The notes under the pieces are model-generated. The model did not search any database. It was not told where the DNA came from and worked only from the letters and a program-made list of their open reading frames with translations. Position numbers and translations under genes: made by a program. Positions 23,495 to 36,320 of a stretch of 64,000 bases of DNA are shown here, piece by piece. The stretch comes from Candolleomyces eurysporus (Eukaryota > Basidiomycota > Agaricomycetes > Agaricales > Psathyrellaceae): assembly GCA_027579435.1 (NCBI GenBank), contig JANBPK010000787.1:1-64000 (forward strand), given 5' to 3'. Each line of letters starts with the position of its first letter. Positions within the stretch are counted from its first letter, which is position 1.

Positions 23495-25005
23495 ATGTCC
23501 ACAGAACACAAGCCAAAACGTAAGCATTTNAAGCCTTTAAATCTGAAGTCTATATGATACTGAATAANCCAATAGCCTTGCCNTTCATTGCCACCTTTGC
23601 AGCGGGAGCAATTGCTGGAATCTCAGAGATTCTGACCTTTTACCCTCTTGGTGCGTGTTTATTNTATCGCNAAGTTCCGAAATGCTAAGATAACTAGATG
23701 TCGTATGTTTCTNGTCCCNAATTTTATGCCACGTCGTTAGATTCACGACGGACTAGGTCAAGACACGGATCCAGCTGCAACATGGACAGTCGCAAGGTTT
23801 GGTAGGAACGTTCAGGTCAATTATNAAGGAGGAAGGGTATGTTGCGTAAATGTTTATGAACNAGACAGTGTATTGACGAGNTTCTAGTGTTGGGAGGCTT
23901 TATCGAGGTCTGAACACGCTACCTCCCACCATTGGGAGTACCATTGACAGGTCATTGCAGGCCTGGTACCCCCGTTGCTCCTTGAAGCTCCGAAGCGTGC
24001 TGTGAAATTGTAAGAGTAGTCCTCGGTCATGTCTCAACTGTTTCTAATACTCGACGTAGTGCCGCGAATGACTTCTGGGGNAATACCTTCCTCGATCTCG
24101 CGGGCGAAACCAAGATGACCCAAAATCTGTCCACCCTAACTGGAGCCGCCGCTGGTGCAACGGTATGCTTAACTCTTCTTATTAGGAAAAAAAACAAACA
24201 TGCAACTCATAATTTGCTTCATAGGAAAGTTTCGTCGTTGTTCCCTTCGAACTCGTCAAGATCAAGCTGCAAGACAAGGCAAGTACGTTCAAGGGCCCCA
24301 TGGATGTCGTCCGTCAGGTCGTGGCAAAAGAAGGCCTTCTCGGTCTATACGCTGGGATGGAATCGACTTTCTGGAGGTACTCCCGCTTCCCTTCCGTCCT
24401 TCCTTTGATTCATCTGACGGTGCTCGTCGCTTCCTTCCTTCTCTAGGCACGTGTACTGGAATGCTGGATACTTCGGTACAATCTACTCAGTAAAGGCGGC
24501 CTTGCCCAAGGCCAAGGTACGCACACTCTTCGATCCCTCCATTAATTGTAGACTGAATTCGTGTTTCACATAGTCCCCAGAAGGCCAGCTTTTCAACAAC
24601 TTCGTCTCCGGTGCCATTGGAGGTTTCGCAGGAACTGTCGTCAACACTCCGTACGTTCCTCTTCTCTGTGCTAAACGATCTTTCGGCCAACACTNGAGCA
24701 AAACAGCTTTGACGTCGTCAAGTCGCGTATACAGGGTGCAGAAAGAGTCCCTGGTGTTACNCCNAAGTACAACTGGACATACCCTGCTATCCTAACTATT
24801 GCTCGCGAAGAGGGTGTCGCCGCCCTTTACAAGGGCTTCATTCCAAAGGTTCTTCGACTTGCTCCTGGTGGAGGTGTCTTGCTACTCGTTGTTGAGTTCA
24901 CCTTGGGAGTATTCAGAAAGGGTGCGTACTGCTCCCNGTCAACTTTTGAGTGTGCTCCCCGTCTTATTCTGCTTGCTCNTAGCCCTGGGACCTCCATATA
25001 TCTAA
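23495..25005 (+). CDS. ODC1: Mitochondrial 2-oxodicarboxylate carrier (SLC25A21/Odc type)
   Basis: Inner-membrane antiporter predicted to exchange 2-oxoadipate and 2-oxoglutarate, linked to lysine metabolism. I resolve 12 exons: 23495-23519, 23576-23650, 23698-23702, 23757-23836, 23888-23907, 23961-24009, 24060-24162, 24225-24376, 24447-24516, 24574-24650, 24707-24921 and 24983-25005. The three carrier repeats carry YPLDVVKTR, VPFELVKIKLQDK and NTPFDVVKSRIQ signatures. LPFIATFAAGAIAGISEI, HVYWNAGYFG, PKVLRLAPGGG and the ALGPPYI end agree with the Odc subfamily. The third exon is only five bases (ATGTC) and is required to spell the signature Asp-Val. Each joined phase is consistent. The length of about 295 residues is normal. 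Confidence 0.93.
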
Positions 25006-28000
25006 CAAGCCTGATTAATACCGCGATAGAGGACGATTCCGTCGTTTGTGATGTTGATGTATTCATCACTGTAGATTCATTGGAGAATATACAAGCAAGC
25101 AACNCGTTTATGTGCTAACCCAGCCTTGGCCTTCTGAACCCTAACCCTGCGGACATCCTCCCGACGCCCGAATCCGAAGATCCGACCCCACGAAGCCCTC
25201 TCCACCAAACAATGGCATCCTCATGACTCACGACTGTCAGTGCCACTGTCAACCCAATGGGCTATCGGGTAGATAACCTTCACCTCGGTCCACNATTCAG
25301 CCTTGCCGTCGCTTCCTCCATGCTTGGGATCCATCCATCAATCTCGGGGTTGGCGGTGGGCGGGCGCGCGCGGGGCATCGCCTTCAGGAGCTCGAGCGCT
25401 GGCGGAGTTGCCTGTGCTTGCCAGTCGCCGCCGAGGGAATACATTCAGATGTACTGCCAGTGGATCCAAGTAAACTGGATGGATGGACGGGAGGGTATCG
25501 GGGACAGGCAGGAGATTGGTTCCGTTCCCTCAACGACCAACGGAAGAATCTCATCCCCCGACTAATATAAACTCGCTTCCATCCAATACAAATCCGTGAT
25601 TTCGAACAGCTGGAAGATTTCGAAAATCGAAGTTTGTTCGAGGGGGCAGTAGGTAGTACGGCCCGCTTATTCTTGGTTCACCGTATCTTCACCCGCAATG
25701 ATGGAGGGTTTCAAAGCTATACCGACCAGCAGAATCGATATATCATTCATCATAGAAGAAGCGAACCCTGATTAAGTGGCGAAGAATCAATTCATGCATA
25801 AAACGTGGCGCTGATGTGCATAGAAAGAGGGTACAGGGGATCCGGAAGAATTTGGAAAAACGTAAGTTGGTCAGGGAGGACGGGTGAACATCTGAGCCCG
25901 AGTGAGTATGTGTGTTTTATGTGTGCTCAATGTGGTAGGCGGTCACCAACCCTAGATACATGAACTGATCAATGTACGGAATATCGTGGGGTCTTCGAGC
26001 AAAAGAGGTACCCAACGGGCATCATCAGGAAAGGTTGCTAGTACTCTCTTAGTCTTGTTACCGGAATGTCTGAACTGTAACAGAACCGGCTGTAAAGATG
26101 AGCGGATATGTACCGAACATACTTCGTCCGCTTCCTCTTAAGGCTTTCGAGTCCACTCGCTCTCAATAAAGTATCAAATCTATCTACACATTTATGTAGA
26201 TACCGAAGTACGAGAACATCGACATCTTTGATTACTGACAACTTGTATCTTTCGTGTCAAGGAATATCAAACGCTTATTTATTCAGAGCAAGAGGAAGAT
26301 GGATTTCTATCAGTAGTAACAAGTACCGAGCGTCCCGTAGTTTCCAACACGCCTTGCCTTGTATGCAGACCTGCTTAAGTTGGATGAGTACTCGAACGCA
26401 GTATTGAGGGCTTACGAAGGAGTGGAATTCTATATTGAAGCTCACGGCCATTCTGAGCCACTCATAGCGGCTGTTGACACCTGCCTGACACAGTCCAAGT
26501 AACTATGCACATCTTTGTCTGAACTTGCAGATCCAAAGTCATCATGAGCCAGTTACGTCCAGTGTAGGCTGTGTGACCCTGAAAATTATTCAAAATCCTC
26601 ATCTAATTGAGAACCTCCCAAGCCCTCCCAACCCTAATCGTCAAATCCTTATAGTATGGTCGTATTGTCGACGGACGCAGTCGAGTTCGGAGAGGCAGTA
26701 GCGGTCTGGCTGGATTCCGCAGGGTACGTCATACACACGGCCGGGTGAGGTAGGCTCGCTGTTAGTCTGTTCGGGTGGCTGTTGCCGGATGTAAGGAAGA
26801 GTGCAGCCGTCGCATGGATAGATTCTATTTACATTCGTCTTGCACTGCCCCACATTAAATTCCCGGAACCCTTGAGGAGGAGTACGAGATTGTTACCGGC
26901 TGGCNTTCTTCCGTGCGCTGGNTCGAAGCGCCNGAAATCTCCCTTATGCTCATCCGGGCTCGCTGATACTCTTATAGTTAGGGGCCACCGATCGGCAAAT
27001 GGTATATACTTGCTGCCCGAATTTGGTTCCGTTCCGACGGAAGCAAAATCGTTGCCATAATTGAAGCTTAATGGGCTCAGTAATGGCACCATGCGTGTCC
27101 AAAAACTTGTCAGAGCTGTGTGAAAGATTCTTTCTAGNTGTGACTATGNAATGTGTATACTATAGCACTCTGATAGTGCGAAAGAGAAAGCTGATCGGAG
27201 TCGTGGGGGATTGTCAGTGGCCGCCGTGGGGTCAATAGCCCGCGTATCATACCCAGCATGATGGCCAGTTCCGCTCTTGGGAGAGGTGTGAGTAAGGGTT
27301 CCGATGTGCTCGAATCTGGCTCAAGCGACGTCACTGAGTGCTGGTTTGATAAATCCTTGAGACCATCATACCCTGCGCAGCACAACCCTGCATGTANGCC
27401 TTCTCGTCGAGCNATTACCGTAGAGCCGGTTANAATTACTAAGACGTATTGGTGAGCTCTGGGGTGAAGAATATTTGGTACGANACGCTGACAGTTTTAG
27501 ATACATTCNNTGGACGTTGGTATAGGTACCAATTGACATGATCTCTAAGGACANTTGAATAAGAATTTGAGCAGGTTTCCAACTCCACGACGATTCCCAG
27601 CCCTATAGGAATGCAGTCAATATACGTCAAAAGTACAAGACCTCGTCCCTTTGCAGCAACCCCGTCGTGTGTGGCCGTTCCACGGCTGAATAGCCCAAAT
27701 GGAAATTTCTTGATTCCACCGGGCACGGATGATGCAAAAGATGCTGCTAAAATTTAGCACATAAGAGCCACCTTACATGTGAAGGGCTCGCTTGGGGTCA
27801 ATAAGCCTGTTTATGAAGCTCATGGTCAATAGAAGTTCGAGAGAGGTCATNNACCGACTGAGCTGAGTCCANGTCGTGACCAGAATGTCTGAACTTNGAT
27901 CNGAATTCAAGGCACCCTCGGGAAAATGTCATCGCAAAAGATGCGCCATCATTCATCAGGCGCAACGCGAGTGTGCCCAGCGCGGACGTAACGTTCTCGG

Positions 28001-29480
28001 CCGTGAGCCTTGCTCTGTCGATGTGGTTCCCTGCTGATAAAAATGGAGCACAGGGATGACTGAGAACCAGCCTTTTGNTCANATAATTCAAATGACNGTA
28101 GCTCGAAGACNCCANTGGCCTCGTACACAGGACAGGAGCCCACTATTGACACCCTTCGGGAGNCATCTGGATTCATGGGAGCGGTATACCTGTAACTGCA
28201 GCAAAGTTGAACGGTTGTCAGTTCAGCGGTTGCCTGTCTGAGGAATCACGATTGAACCGGAATTTTCCTCGGGCTGTGCAGAGAATACATTGTCCTATCC
28301 GGACGTTCGGGATTGACCTCGAGTGCTTGAGTGCCCGGGTGTGGGTACTCGTCGTCCGCGCTCGAGGCCTACAATCACGGAAAATGGTGGTCTTGGAAAG
28401 AGAAGCAAGCCCAGCATCAGCGTCTGCGCNAGCTCCCAGCCCTGGAGGCCGGATTGCGCAGAATCATGGGCGAGCGCTCGCCCACCACCGCGTCTGAGGA
28501 TGTCTGGAGATTGCAGGGGAATCAAGAATGCGTTTCCATGATCTCATCATCAAATCTCATCAACATCAGGAAGTGGACATCAAGATGATCGCGCGGCGAA
28601 AACATAATTCACTGCCTCGCACAAATCCGACCAAATCAACGGCTCGAGCTCCTCATGATACCATTATATTGATACAGTTTCCTTGTTGCGGTCACCACTA
28701 ACCTTCTCGTAATTCTCTTGCCCTCCCAAGCGCCTATTTCAGAGGGATCATTGTGCCCCCTGCGACGTCCGCCCCCGTTCGTCATCGCCTTCGAGTGCAC
28801 CCTTCCCTTGCACCGACAAAAACAAACACACACAGCGTGACGCCGACGTCCACCACACCATAGCCAGCGCCATCCGCCACCTGGAAGTGGTTATCCGAGC
28901 AGGGTCGCTTCGTCCAGCCCCAGCAGCTGTGCAGGCCACTAGCAAGGATCAGTGCAATTACCGGTTAGCTCGGGCGACCGAAGTCTCGGGAGAGAAGACG
29001 GAGATATTGGTAGTTTGGGGTCATCATACTTAACTGGTGAGTCTATTGCCAGACCTCCCTTTATCTTCTGCTGACTGGCTCTCGCTCATTTGCCTTACTC
29101 TGCCTCCTCAATCAGGACGCCGCACCGGGACGACCGTGACGAGTTTGCGGAGGCAGCTTTAATTCTATCACGATTGTGCCACCCACCTGCAGCTAACACT
29201 GGCAGCACGTCTTGCGACCACGTTCATAGAATCGGCATCGATTGCTTCGCTCCACAGACCCAGACCTTCTTCACCGGACGGTAGCGTTCTTGCAGAGAGT
29301 TCAAGTTGATAGAATAGATCGACCCTCAAGTCGGTGAGTCCTTGGCCTACCCTCAACCTTCCAAGCGCTTGTTGCTATCCCGTCCTTCTTTTGATTGATG
29401 ATGCCTCTTATTATCTTCTGTGATAAATTCTTTCGAGCTCCTCCTGACAAAGTATTCCTTGCAGCCATAAAACCATCATA
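25006..29480. other. Long gene-poor region
   Basis: I find no gene that I can support in these 4.5 kb. A Cys-containing minus frame (26641-26853, with CDGC and PCGIQPDRYC) next to another frame (26829-27092) might be remnants of a small secreted protein gene, but no start and splice pattern joins them. Ns are scattered from 26900 to 28450. The last 500 bases, with CT-rich tracts and a GGTGAGTC at about 29036, are probably the 5' leader and a leader intron of STE12. Confidence 0.4.
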
Positions 29481-32400
29481 ATGGATCACTATTCAAACGG
29501 TGCAAACATGCAGCCCCCCACAGGATACTCACAATTCCTCTCAGCATCAAACCCATCCTCGACGCACTCGTCCCCCCGTTCCTTTCATCAAGACCTCGAC
29601 CCATCCTCTTCCTTCCAGCCAAATCCCGCATCCCAGTTCCCCCTACACGCACAATCGTATCCTATCCCTGGAGCCAACCCATATCCGTCGACATCAGTCC
29701 ACCCCCATCGAAGGAGCCTCCAATTTACCGCGGCTCCAATGTCTTCTCGAAGCCTGTCCTATTCGGCGGGCGCGCCAACTCTGCAAGTCAGCACCAATAC
29801 GACATCCGAACACGATCCCAATGAGCGTACTGCAAGGCCGGGGAATGCGCACAACCACGCTGCCTTTCACCACTCCCTCTCATTGCCCCTTCCGCCAATG
29901 CCGGATCCCGCGAATTCCTTGGTTACGCCGACCGCGACAACCGCAGGCTCCTCCTCCCTATCTGGTATGAGCTCCGCTGGGTTTAGCTCCGCCGGTAACA
30001 TCAGCTCAGCTACAAGTGCTTCTTCGTTTGCAGATGCCCAACAGCAGCACCTGCACCAGCAGGAGCAAGGGGACTCCGTCCAAGATTACATCGCTGGAAC
30101 CCCGGGCCTTTCAAAAGGCCTGACCCGACCTTTGCTACAGCACGAGAAAGAAAAATTGGCATGGTTGGACCGACTCAAGTACTTCCTCGCGACAGCGCCT
30201 TCCCGATGGCATACGACCGACGACCAGGGCAGCAACGGCTCGGTCAACTCGACGCCCTTTGCGCCGAACGTCAACGTCTATCCTGGTATGGGCATCGACG
30301 GCAGCTTCACCAGTCACCAAGCACAACAAACCCCATCACACCCGCAACTGAACCGCTTCATGCTGCCCAGCCAGGAGTTTGTCACATGCGTGCTTTGGAA
30401 TGGGCTGTACCACATCACTGGGACTGATATCGTTCGAGCACTGGTTTTCCGCTTCGAGGTATGTCGACTCCTGTTTTGTGTTGTGTACCACCGTGGAGGT
30501 CGATCGATCTGCCCGCTGCCATCATGCGGCTGACGCATGTCTGGATGGATCGGAGCGCGCTTCGATGTCGGCGTCAACGATCGATCAAGGGTTCTTCACA
30601 TTCATCACGCCGGTGAACTGATTATGATTTTGTAGGCTTTTGGCCGACCTGTACGGAACATGAAAAAGTTCGAGGAGGGCGTATTTAGCGACCTTCGAAA
30701 CCTGAAGCCCGGTGTTGACGCGTGCCTGGAAGAGCCCAAGGTAAGTCGAATAATTTTAGTGGCTGGAGCTAATGCGCTGAAATCTTTTATCGTATCGCTA
30801 GAGCTCCTTCCTTGATTTGCTCTTCAAGTATCAATGCATTCGCACACAGAAAAAGCAAAAGGTTTTCTATTGGTACGTTAACAAAGCACTGCTTTCTGGC
30901 GGTCATTCTGAGTTCGGTATCTACAGGTTCTCTGTCCCTCATGACCGACTTTTCCTTGATGCACTCGACCGTGACCTCAAGCGAGAGAAGGCTGGTCAAG
31001 AGCCGACCACGCTGATTGTCGGGGAGCCCGCTGCGTCCTTCACTTACGACCCGAAGCGAACGCTGTATGAGCAATTCAGCAAGGCTCTCGGAGCTCGGGA
31101 CGGCGAAAGTGAATACGATAGAAATATCCGAAATGCCGTTAGCGGGACTACGGACGGCGATGATAGCAGCATGGAAGGAAGTCATGGAGCGGAGGAGAGC
31201 GACCATCACATCAGCGATATGGAGGACGTGTCTGGCACAGACGATGATGGGCGGCCAAGGACTGGCGTGGACACGGTCGGGAAGCAACTATTCGGTTATC
31301 CCTTGTTCGGTGGAAGCAGCACCTACAAGCAGCGCCGGAAGAAAGCTACAAGCAGAGCCCTACGACAAGACAGTGAAGCCCCATCCGAGGAAAGAGGGAG
31401 AAGTCAAGAGGCAGGTCCATCGGGGCGCTACGCAAGTCCCAGCTCTTCTCGAGAGCGTTCTCGATTGGTCCCTCGCTATGAGAGCATCAGGCACGAGTTC
31501 GGACCTGGCTCAGAGGACGAGCGACAGCAGAGTGAGGCTGCCCTCAGCGCTGCGGATTACTTCCTCAAGCAGGCTAAAGGAGAGCTCCTTCCTGCCGATG
31601 GTGTTGTCAGGAAGCCTAAAGTGAACCAGCCCATTGGCGACGTCGACGTCTACTACAGCGAAGGAGCTCCTCCAGTACCTCCCCCCTACCGCAGCGTCGG
31701 CCGAACCCATGACCGGGCTTTTCGGTGTCGGCCCCCGGCCACATGGTGCGCCCCGCTCACCTTCGAGGCAGAAGCACCGACCAAATCACTCCATCGACCC
31801 ATCCTCATCGGCACTCATATCATGGAGGAAGTCTATCTGGTTCGTTCCCTGACGACTTCGGTTTCCAGGCGGGTCCAGCCTTTAATCAGGCACCTCTTGC
31901 ACCAGGCGGCGCTGCAGCTGGTCCATCATCACTTCAAGGCCAAGCCCCGCAAGCTCGATCGAACCCTCCCGCACCTGCCCCCGTATCTAGCACGGCAATG
32001 TATGAACAGCATTCCGCCGATGGCAAGATCAAGGCATTCGTTTGCCCCCTGTTCTCCTGTGGCCGTCTCTTCAAGCGCATGGAGCATCTCAAGCGTCATC
32101 TTCGCACACACACGATGGAGCGACCATTCACCTGTCCAAAGTGCAAGAAACGCTTCTCCAGAAGCGACAATCTCAACCAGCACCTACGCACGCACGACCG
32201 AACAAGTTCCACCGCGACCAGCACCTCCTCTTCCAATGTGGGCGAGGGATCCAGTGGGGACAACGCAACCGCATCAGAGGGCAACAACCCCGAATGGTCC
32301 GACAACACAGATGACGAGAGGGAGGGATCGAACCACAATGGAGACCAGAGCGGAGGCGAGAGCGAAGACGAAGACTGGTCGAGATACGCTTCACTCAGCG

Positions 32401-33503
32401 ATATGAATAGCCAGGCTCTTGGTTTGAGTGGAATGGATTTGTCCGCTCTCGGGATACCAGGGGCTTTCCCCCACGACGTGCAGATGCGAGAGCTTGAAGC
32501 AAGCGATGTCCAGGAGGTTCAGGGTGATGAAGAAGGCTTGCTGATGATTTCGAACCAAGGTTCCAACTACTACCCAGTGCAGCCTTCAGCCCTTTTCTCG
32601 TCGGGGCCGGGGGATTTCAACTCGGAGGCATCTCAGTGGAGCCGCCCTCAACCCAGTCCTGCTTTCAGCACCGTCAGCATGCCGTCGCCGAACCCGGGCA
32701 CCCTCAACTTGCGAAGCAACCGCAACTCCCTCACTTCGTCTCCCGCCAACTATCTCCAACAGCTGCAAGGGCATTCGAACCCCTCATCAATCTCATCAAG
32801 CTACGGGGAGGACTTCCCTGTCGCCATGTCTGCGCCATCTCACAAAGCTAGTTTCGATCACCCAGCCATGTACAACTCTGGCATGGTTCTCGACGATAGC
32901 CTCGGAGGTGGTCCAATTCGAAGACATCGGAGCGTGACACCTGCTCGCGACCCCATCAGACGACCTGGAACTGCCAACAGTAACGAATTCAACCCGATGA
33001 ATAGTGCGCCTGGCAGCGTGGGCTCCAACACCAGTGCTGCTCATAGGGGCTATCACCCCTACGCCTCTGGGTATACCTCTTCTTCGCGTGGAGGTTCCGC
33101 ACATTCCAGCCCCAGTGTTCACAGTATCCCTCTCGGCAGTGATTACGGTCATATGAGGTCCAGTTCGCGGGCGTCCAACTACGGGTCTGGCGGCGTGATG
33201 CAGGTGCAAGAGCAGATGAAGCACATGATGAACATGTCTGGGACGGATGTAGCCATGGGCAATCCGGAAGCAGGTGTCGGGTTTGGAGAGCCCTTCCTCA
33301 GAACAGATTCTCCGGGATTTGCTCCTCAAACGGAATCGCCTGCGCCTTTCACGATCGAACTCCCGGGTCAGTTCGGGGTTCATGGACAGGGCTTCGCAGC
33401 CCCCGCACATTCTGCGACGATGCCCGTTCAGTACCCGCAGCAACAGCAACAGCAGCAACAACAATTTGATGCGTTCTACCCTCAGCACGTTCAAACGCTA
33501 TGA
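29481..33503 (+). CDS. STE12: Ste12-type transcription factor with two C2H2 zinc fingers
   Basis: Nuclear factor downstream of the mating/filamentation MAP kinase pathway. The STE homeodomain-like domain starts near [20 protein letters not shown], continues through the [20 protein letters not shown] block and RKFEEG-like exon 2, and ends with [29 protein letters not shown]. Two C2H2 fingers follow at about 32035-32200 ([19 protein letters not shown], then [19 protein letters not shown]), the basidiomycete arrangement. The tail is Ser/Pro-rich with a polyglutamine near 33440. Introns: 30459-30635, 30741-30801 and 30873-30926. Between 31681 and 31736 the frame changes. Removing one C from each of two runs (C6 at 31681, C5 at 31732) gives a continuous frame; a small intron is the alternative. 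The start ATG opens a Ser/Pro-rich leader. Confidence 0.93.
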
Positions 33504-34557
33504 ATGGCCTGCCATGATCGTTATCGGATCGAATGATTTCTCCTTGTCTATTTCCTCGTTTCCTTTCTTGTTTTCTTGGTAACGTCACCTCATAGTATCA
33601 CTATCTATCTATTCCATTGTTTTCGGAGACGACGCACTTACGACCTGGTATTTATTTATTATGATCAACTTCCATTCTTGTATTCGTTTTATAACTTGCA
33701 ACATAATGTACATAACGTATGCACTTGGTACTATTTATTTCATGTCTCTAACTACACGCTCAATAAAGACCACTCACGACATAAGCTATCGCAACCAGGA
33801 ACGAATCCGTTCTCCCGGAGTCCTTCAATAACGGTGGCGTCTTTCGGGTTGATCTCAAAAGTTGACTTGATGAACAGACCCACCTCCAGCGCTTGATCAT
33901 ACTTACGTCTGCATGATTGGGTCCGCAATCGGGAGACGTCTGAGAACGTTGGATGGACTGGTCTGTCTCCTGGGAGACGCTCAAAATAGCGCCTCGGCTA
34001 ACAAAAATGTGGGTCAGCAAGTTTCGGTTCCCTAATTTAGGAATCGAAATGTCCATTGTCTGCGCAGTTGTCTGAAAGTCTTTGAGTCCAAGAGGGACAT
34101 AGACTGGCTATCTGCGCACCAATGATGGGCTAGAATCAGGTAACAGGGCGTGACTATCTCAGTTCAAGAGCTACTTGGGGTGTCAAGCTCTTTTAATAGC
34201 CCAAGTGGCGTGTCATCGTGAGTTGACATTCGACGTGGTGAGAAGTGAAGCTTGCGGAGGCAATAATATCCTCGAAGCACATATGTATTTCGAAGCAATA
34301 ATTATCCCTGCTCAATCCCTTTTGGTCTTACCTCTCCATCCATCTGACCACCTCGCCCATCTGTACGAGAGAATGCGTCGATGATTTCTCCTATCTACCA
34401 CTCGAAGTAACGTTGGACTAAAAAGGATGGAAGGAATAACGGATCCGGCGCTGCTTAGCATGATTAAAATAGGGAGGGCATCGTTGCACGTTAAGGTCAG
34501 AGATCTTCCATTCGAATTGGAATTTTTAATTGAATCAAGCCACACAATGCATAGTAT
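33504..34557. other. Intergenic region after STE12
   Basis: T-rich 3' flanking DNA with AATAAA-like words (an AATAAAGACC at about 33760) follows the STE12 stop. The remainder shows no supported coding frame. Confidence 0.45.
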
Positions 34558-36320
34558 ATGAACGGTGCGTTTATTCAATTATGTATACCTAATGCCCTCG
34601 TGGTTGACTTGGATACTTTGCAGTCCTCAGCGTCACCCTTCTGGTATGTTTTTGCTTCCGCGTCGACTCCACCATCAAAACTCATTGATCTCGACCTCGC
34701 CAAGTTTTATGACTTGCTGCTTACGCTCGACCTCGAAGTACGCCTTAAATCAAGCTCTTAACGACCCCGGAGGGGTTAGGACTGACAGCGCCCGCAGATA
34801 GCTTTGATTTGGTCGAAGAAATGGAACGCGGTCATAGGGGTTTTTATGCTGGCGCGGTATTCAGCGTTCATTGACCTGCCGCTGGTTCTCGTCTGTGAGC
34901 AATTCACTTTCCCCTTACTTCACCATTCTACGTGCCTTACGAAGCACTATGATTTTATGCAGACTCATTACGCCCAAATAACTCTCTGAAGGTCTGTACT
35001 TTGACACATTATCGAGAACTGACGTTGAGTCTCTCCCCCAGCTCTGCAAAATAATCAATGCTCTAACAGTCTGTAAGATCATCAATGCATTCGGCACTTA
35101 TTTTTGGAATGAATCTAATCTGAACCAGGGTTGACGGCCTTTGGAGTGGCTTTTACCGAGGCTATTCTAGTGATTCGCACGTATGGGCTTGCCGGAAGCA
35201 ACAGGAAATTTCTAATTTACCTGGTAGCCCAATTCACGGTAAGTGCACCGTCTGTTGAAACGACGAGACACAATGCTCACAAGTAGCCTACTGATATCAG
35301 GCTATTTGCATAGCAGTTCTCGTGATTCTTGGGCTAACTGTCAGAACCTTGACCTGTAGGTCTCATCTTCCGCAAGCATCTCCGACAAGTGTTCTCATTC
35401 CCATGCAGACAGCGACCTCCCGGTCCCAAGCGTCCACGGATGCTACCTTTCAGGTGGTAGTCCCTTGCTCTTCCTTGCGTTCATCCTTCTCCTTCTTCAT
35501 GAAGTTAGTAAGTACCTCTTCCGCTCAGCGTCAATTTATTGCGTAGCTAATGCTGGACGATCGATAGTCGTTATGGTCATTACACTAGTAATTGGTTTCA
35601 GGAAATATCGCAACCTTCGCACACCTCTCATCAGGACGTTATATCGTGATGGGACCATCTTCTTTGTTCTCATCTTTCGTGAGCACTTCTTATTAGGCTG
35701 ATGCAACCCGAGGATTCACCAATGTTTCTCTTTTCTGCTTGTCTTTCTATCAGTGGTATCACTCGCTAATATCGTAAATCTAGCGGCTGGTGTTGTGAGT
35801 TACTTTTCTTCCGTGTTTCGATCTGGTATTTCATTTGGTACTGAGGTTTTCTGACTCTTTCAGCCGGAATATCTTGACCTCTTTACCACGTAAGTCCCAC
35901 CCTGTGTGCCGTCCCAAGCCGCCTGCTTATCATGAGCGTTTCCCAGCTTCCAACGAGTCGTACATAGCGTTCTCGCGACTCGGATACTCCTCAACGTCCG
36001 CGAGGCCGCCCAGGTGGACGCCATCGAAATCGCTCTCTCCGACATGAACTTTGCGGGGTCCACATCCGGGGGAACTACGACAGGCGCCTCATCAAACCCA
36101 GAGTATCAATCAAAGACCATCATCGAATCCAACAAAACTCAAACTGTGACAGAAAGTCCGACGGCATCGAGATCATTTAATTCTCGGCGGAATCCTCAGT
36201 CACGCTCNGGGGGGATTGGAATCACAGACTCAAAACGCGAGTACGACGAATGATGATGATAACAGAGGAAGCTCGACCAGACGGGCTGAATTGTTTTCGA
36301 TTACCGAGGAGGCGAAATGA
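34558..36320 (+). CDS. Seven-transmembrane DUF6533-type membrane protein
   Basis: Lineage-specific fungal integral membrane protein; function unknown. Exons spell FYDLLLTLDLE|IALIWSKKWNAV, then VFMLARYSAFIDLPLVL, AFGVAFTEAILVIRTYGLAG, ICIAVLVILG, GCYLSGGSPLLFLAFILLLL, FRKYRNLRTPLIRTLYRDG, a VVSLANIVNLAAG helix, and RVVHSVLATRILLNVREAA followed by a soluble tail. These are the usual helices and loops of the family in order. At least seven short introns are used. The N-terminal exon is uncertain; the ATG at 34558 may be followed by an intron. With the N at 36208 counted, the frame stops at 36253. If that N is a spurious base beside the G6 run, it reads on to a stop at 36320. A paralogue ends at the right edge of the window. 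Confidence 0.8.

Noticed and set aside
25137..25148. Telomere-like CCCTAACCCT word
   Set aside because: Only two units inside single-copy DNA with genes on both sides; not a telomere.
25257..25565. 102-codon plus-strand ORF
   Set aside because: GC-biased chance frame with no similarity or splice structure.
26641..27092. Cys-containing minus-strand frames as a secreted effector
   Set aside because: The two frames cannot be joined by plausible splice sites and there is no signal peptide at a usable start.
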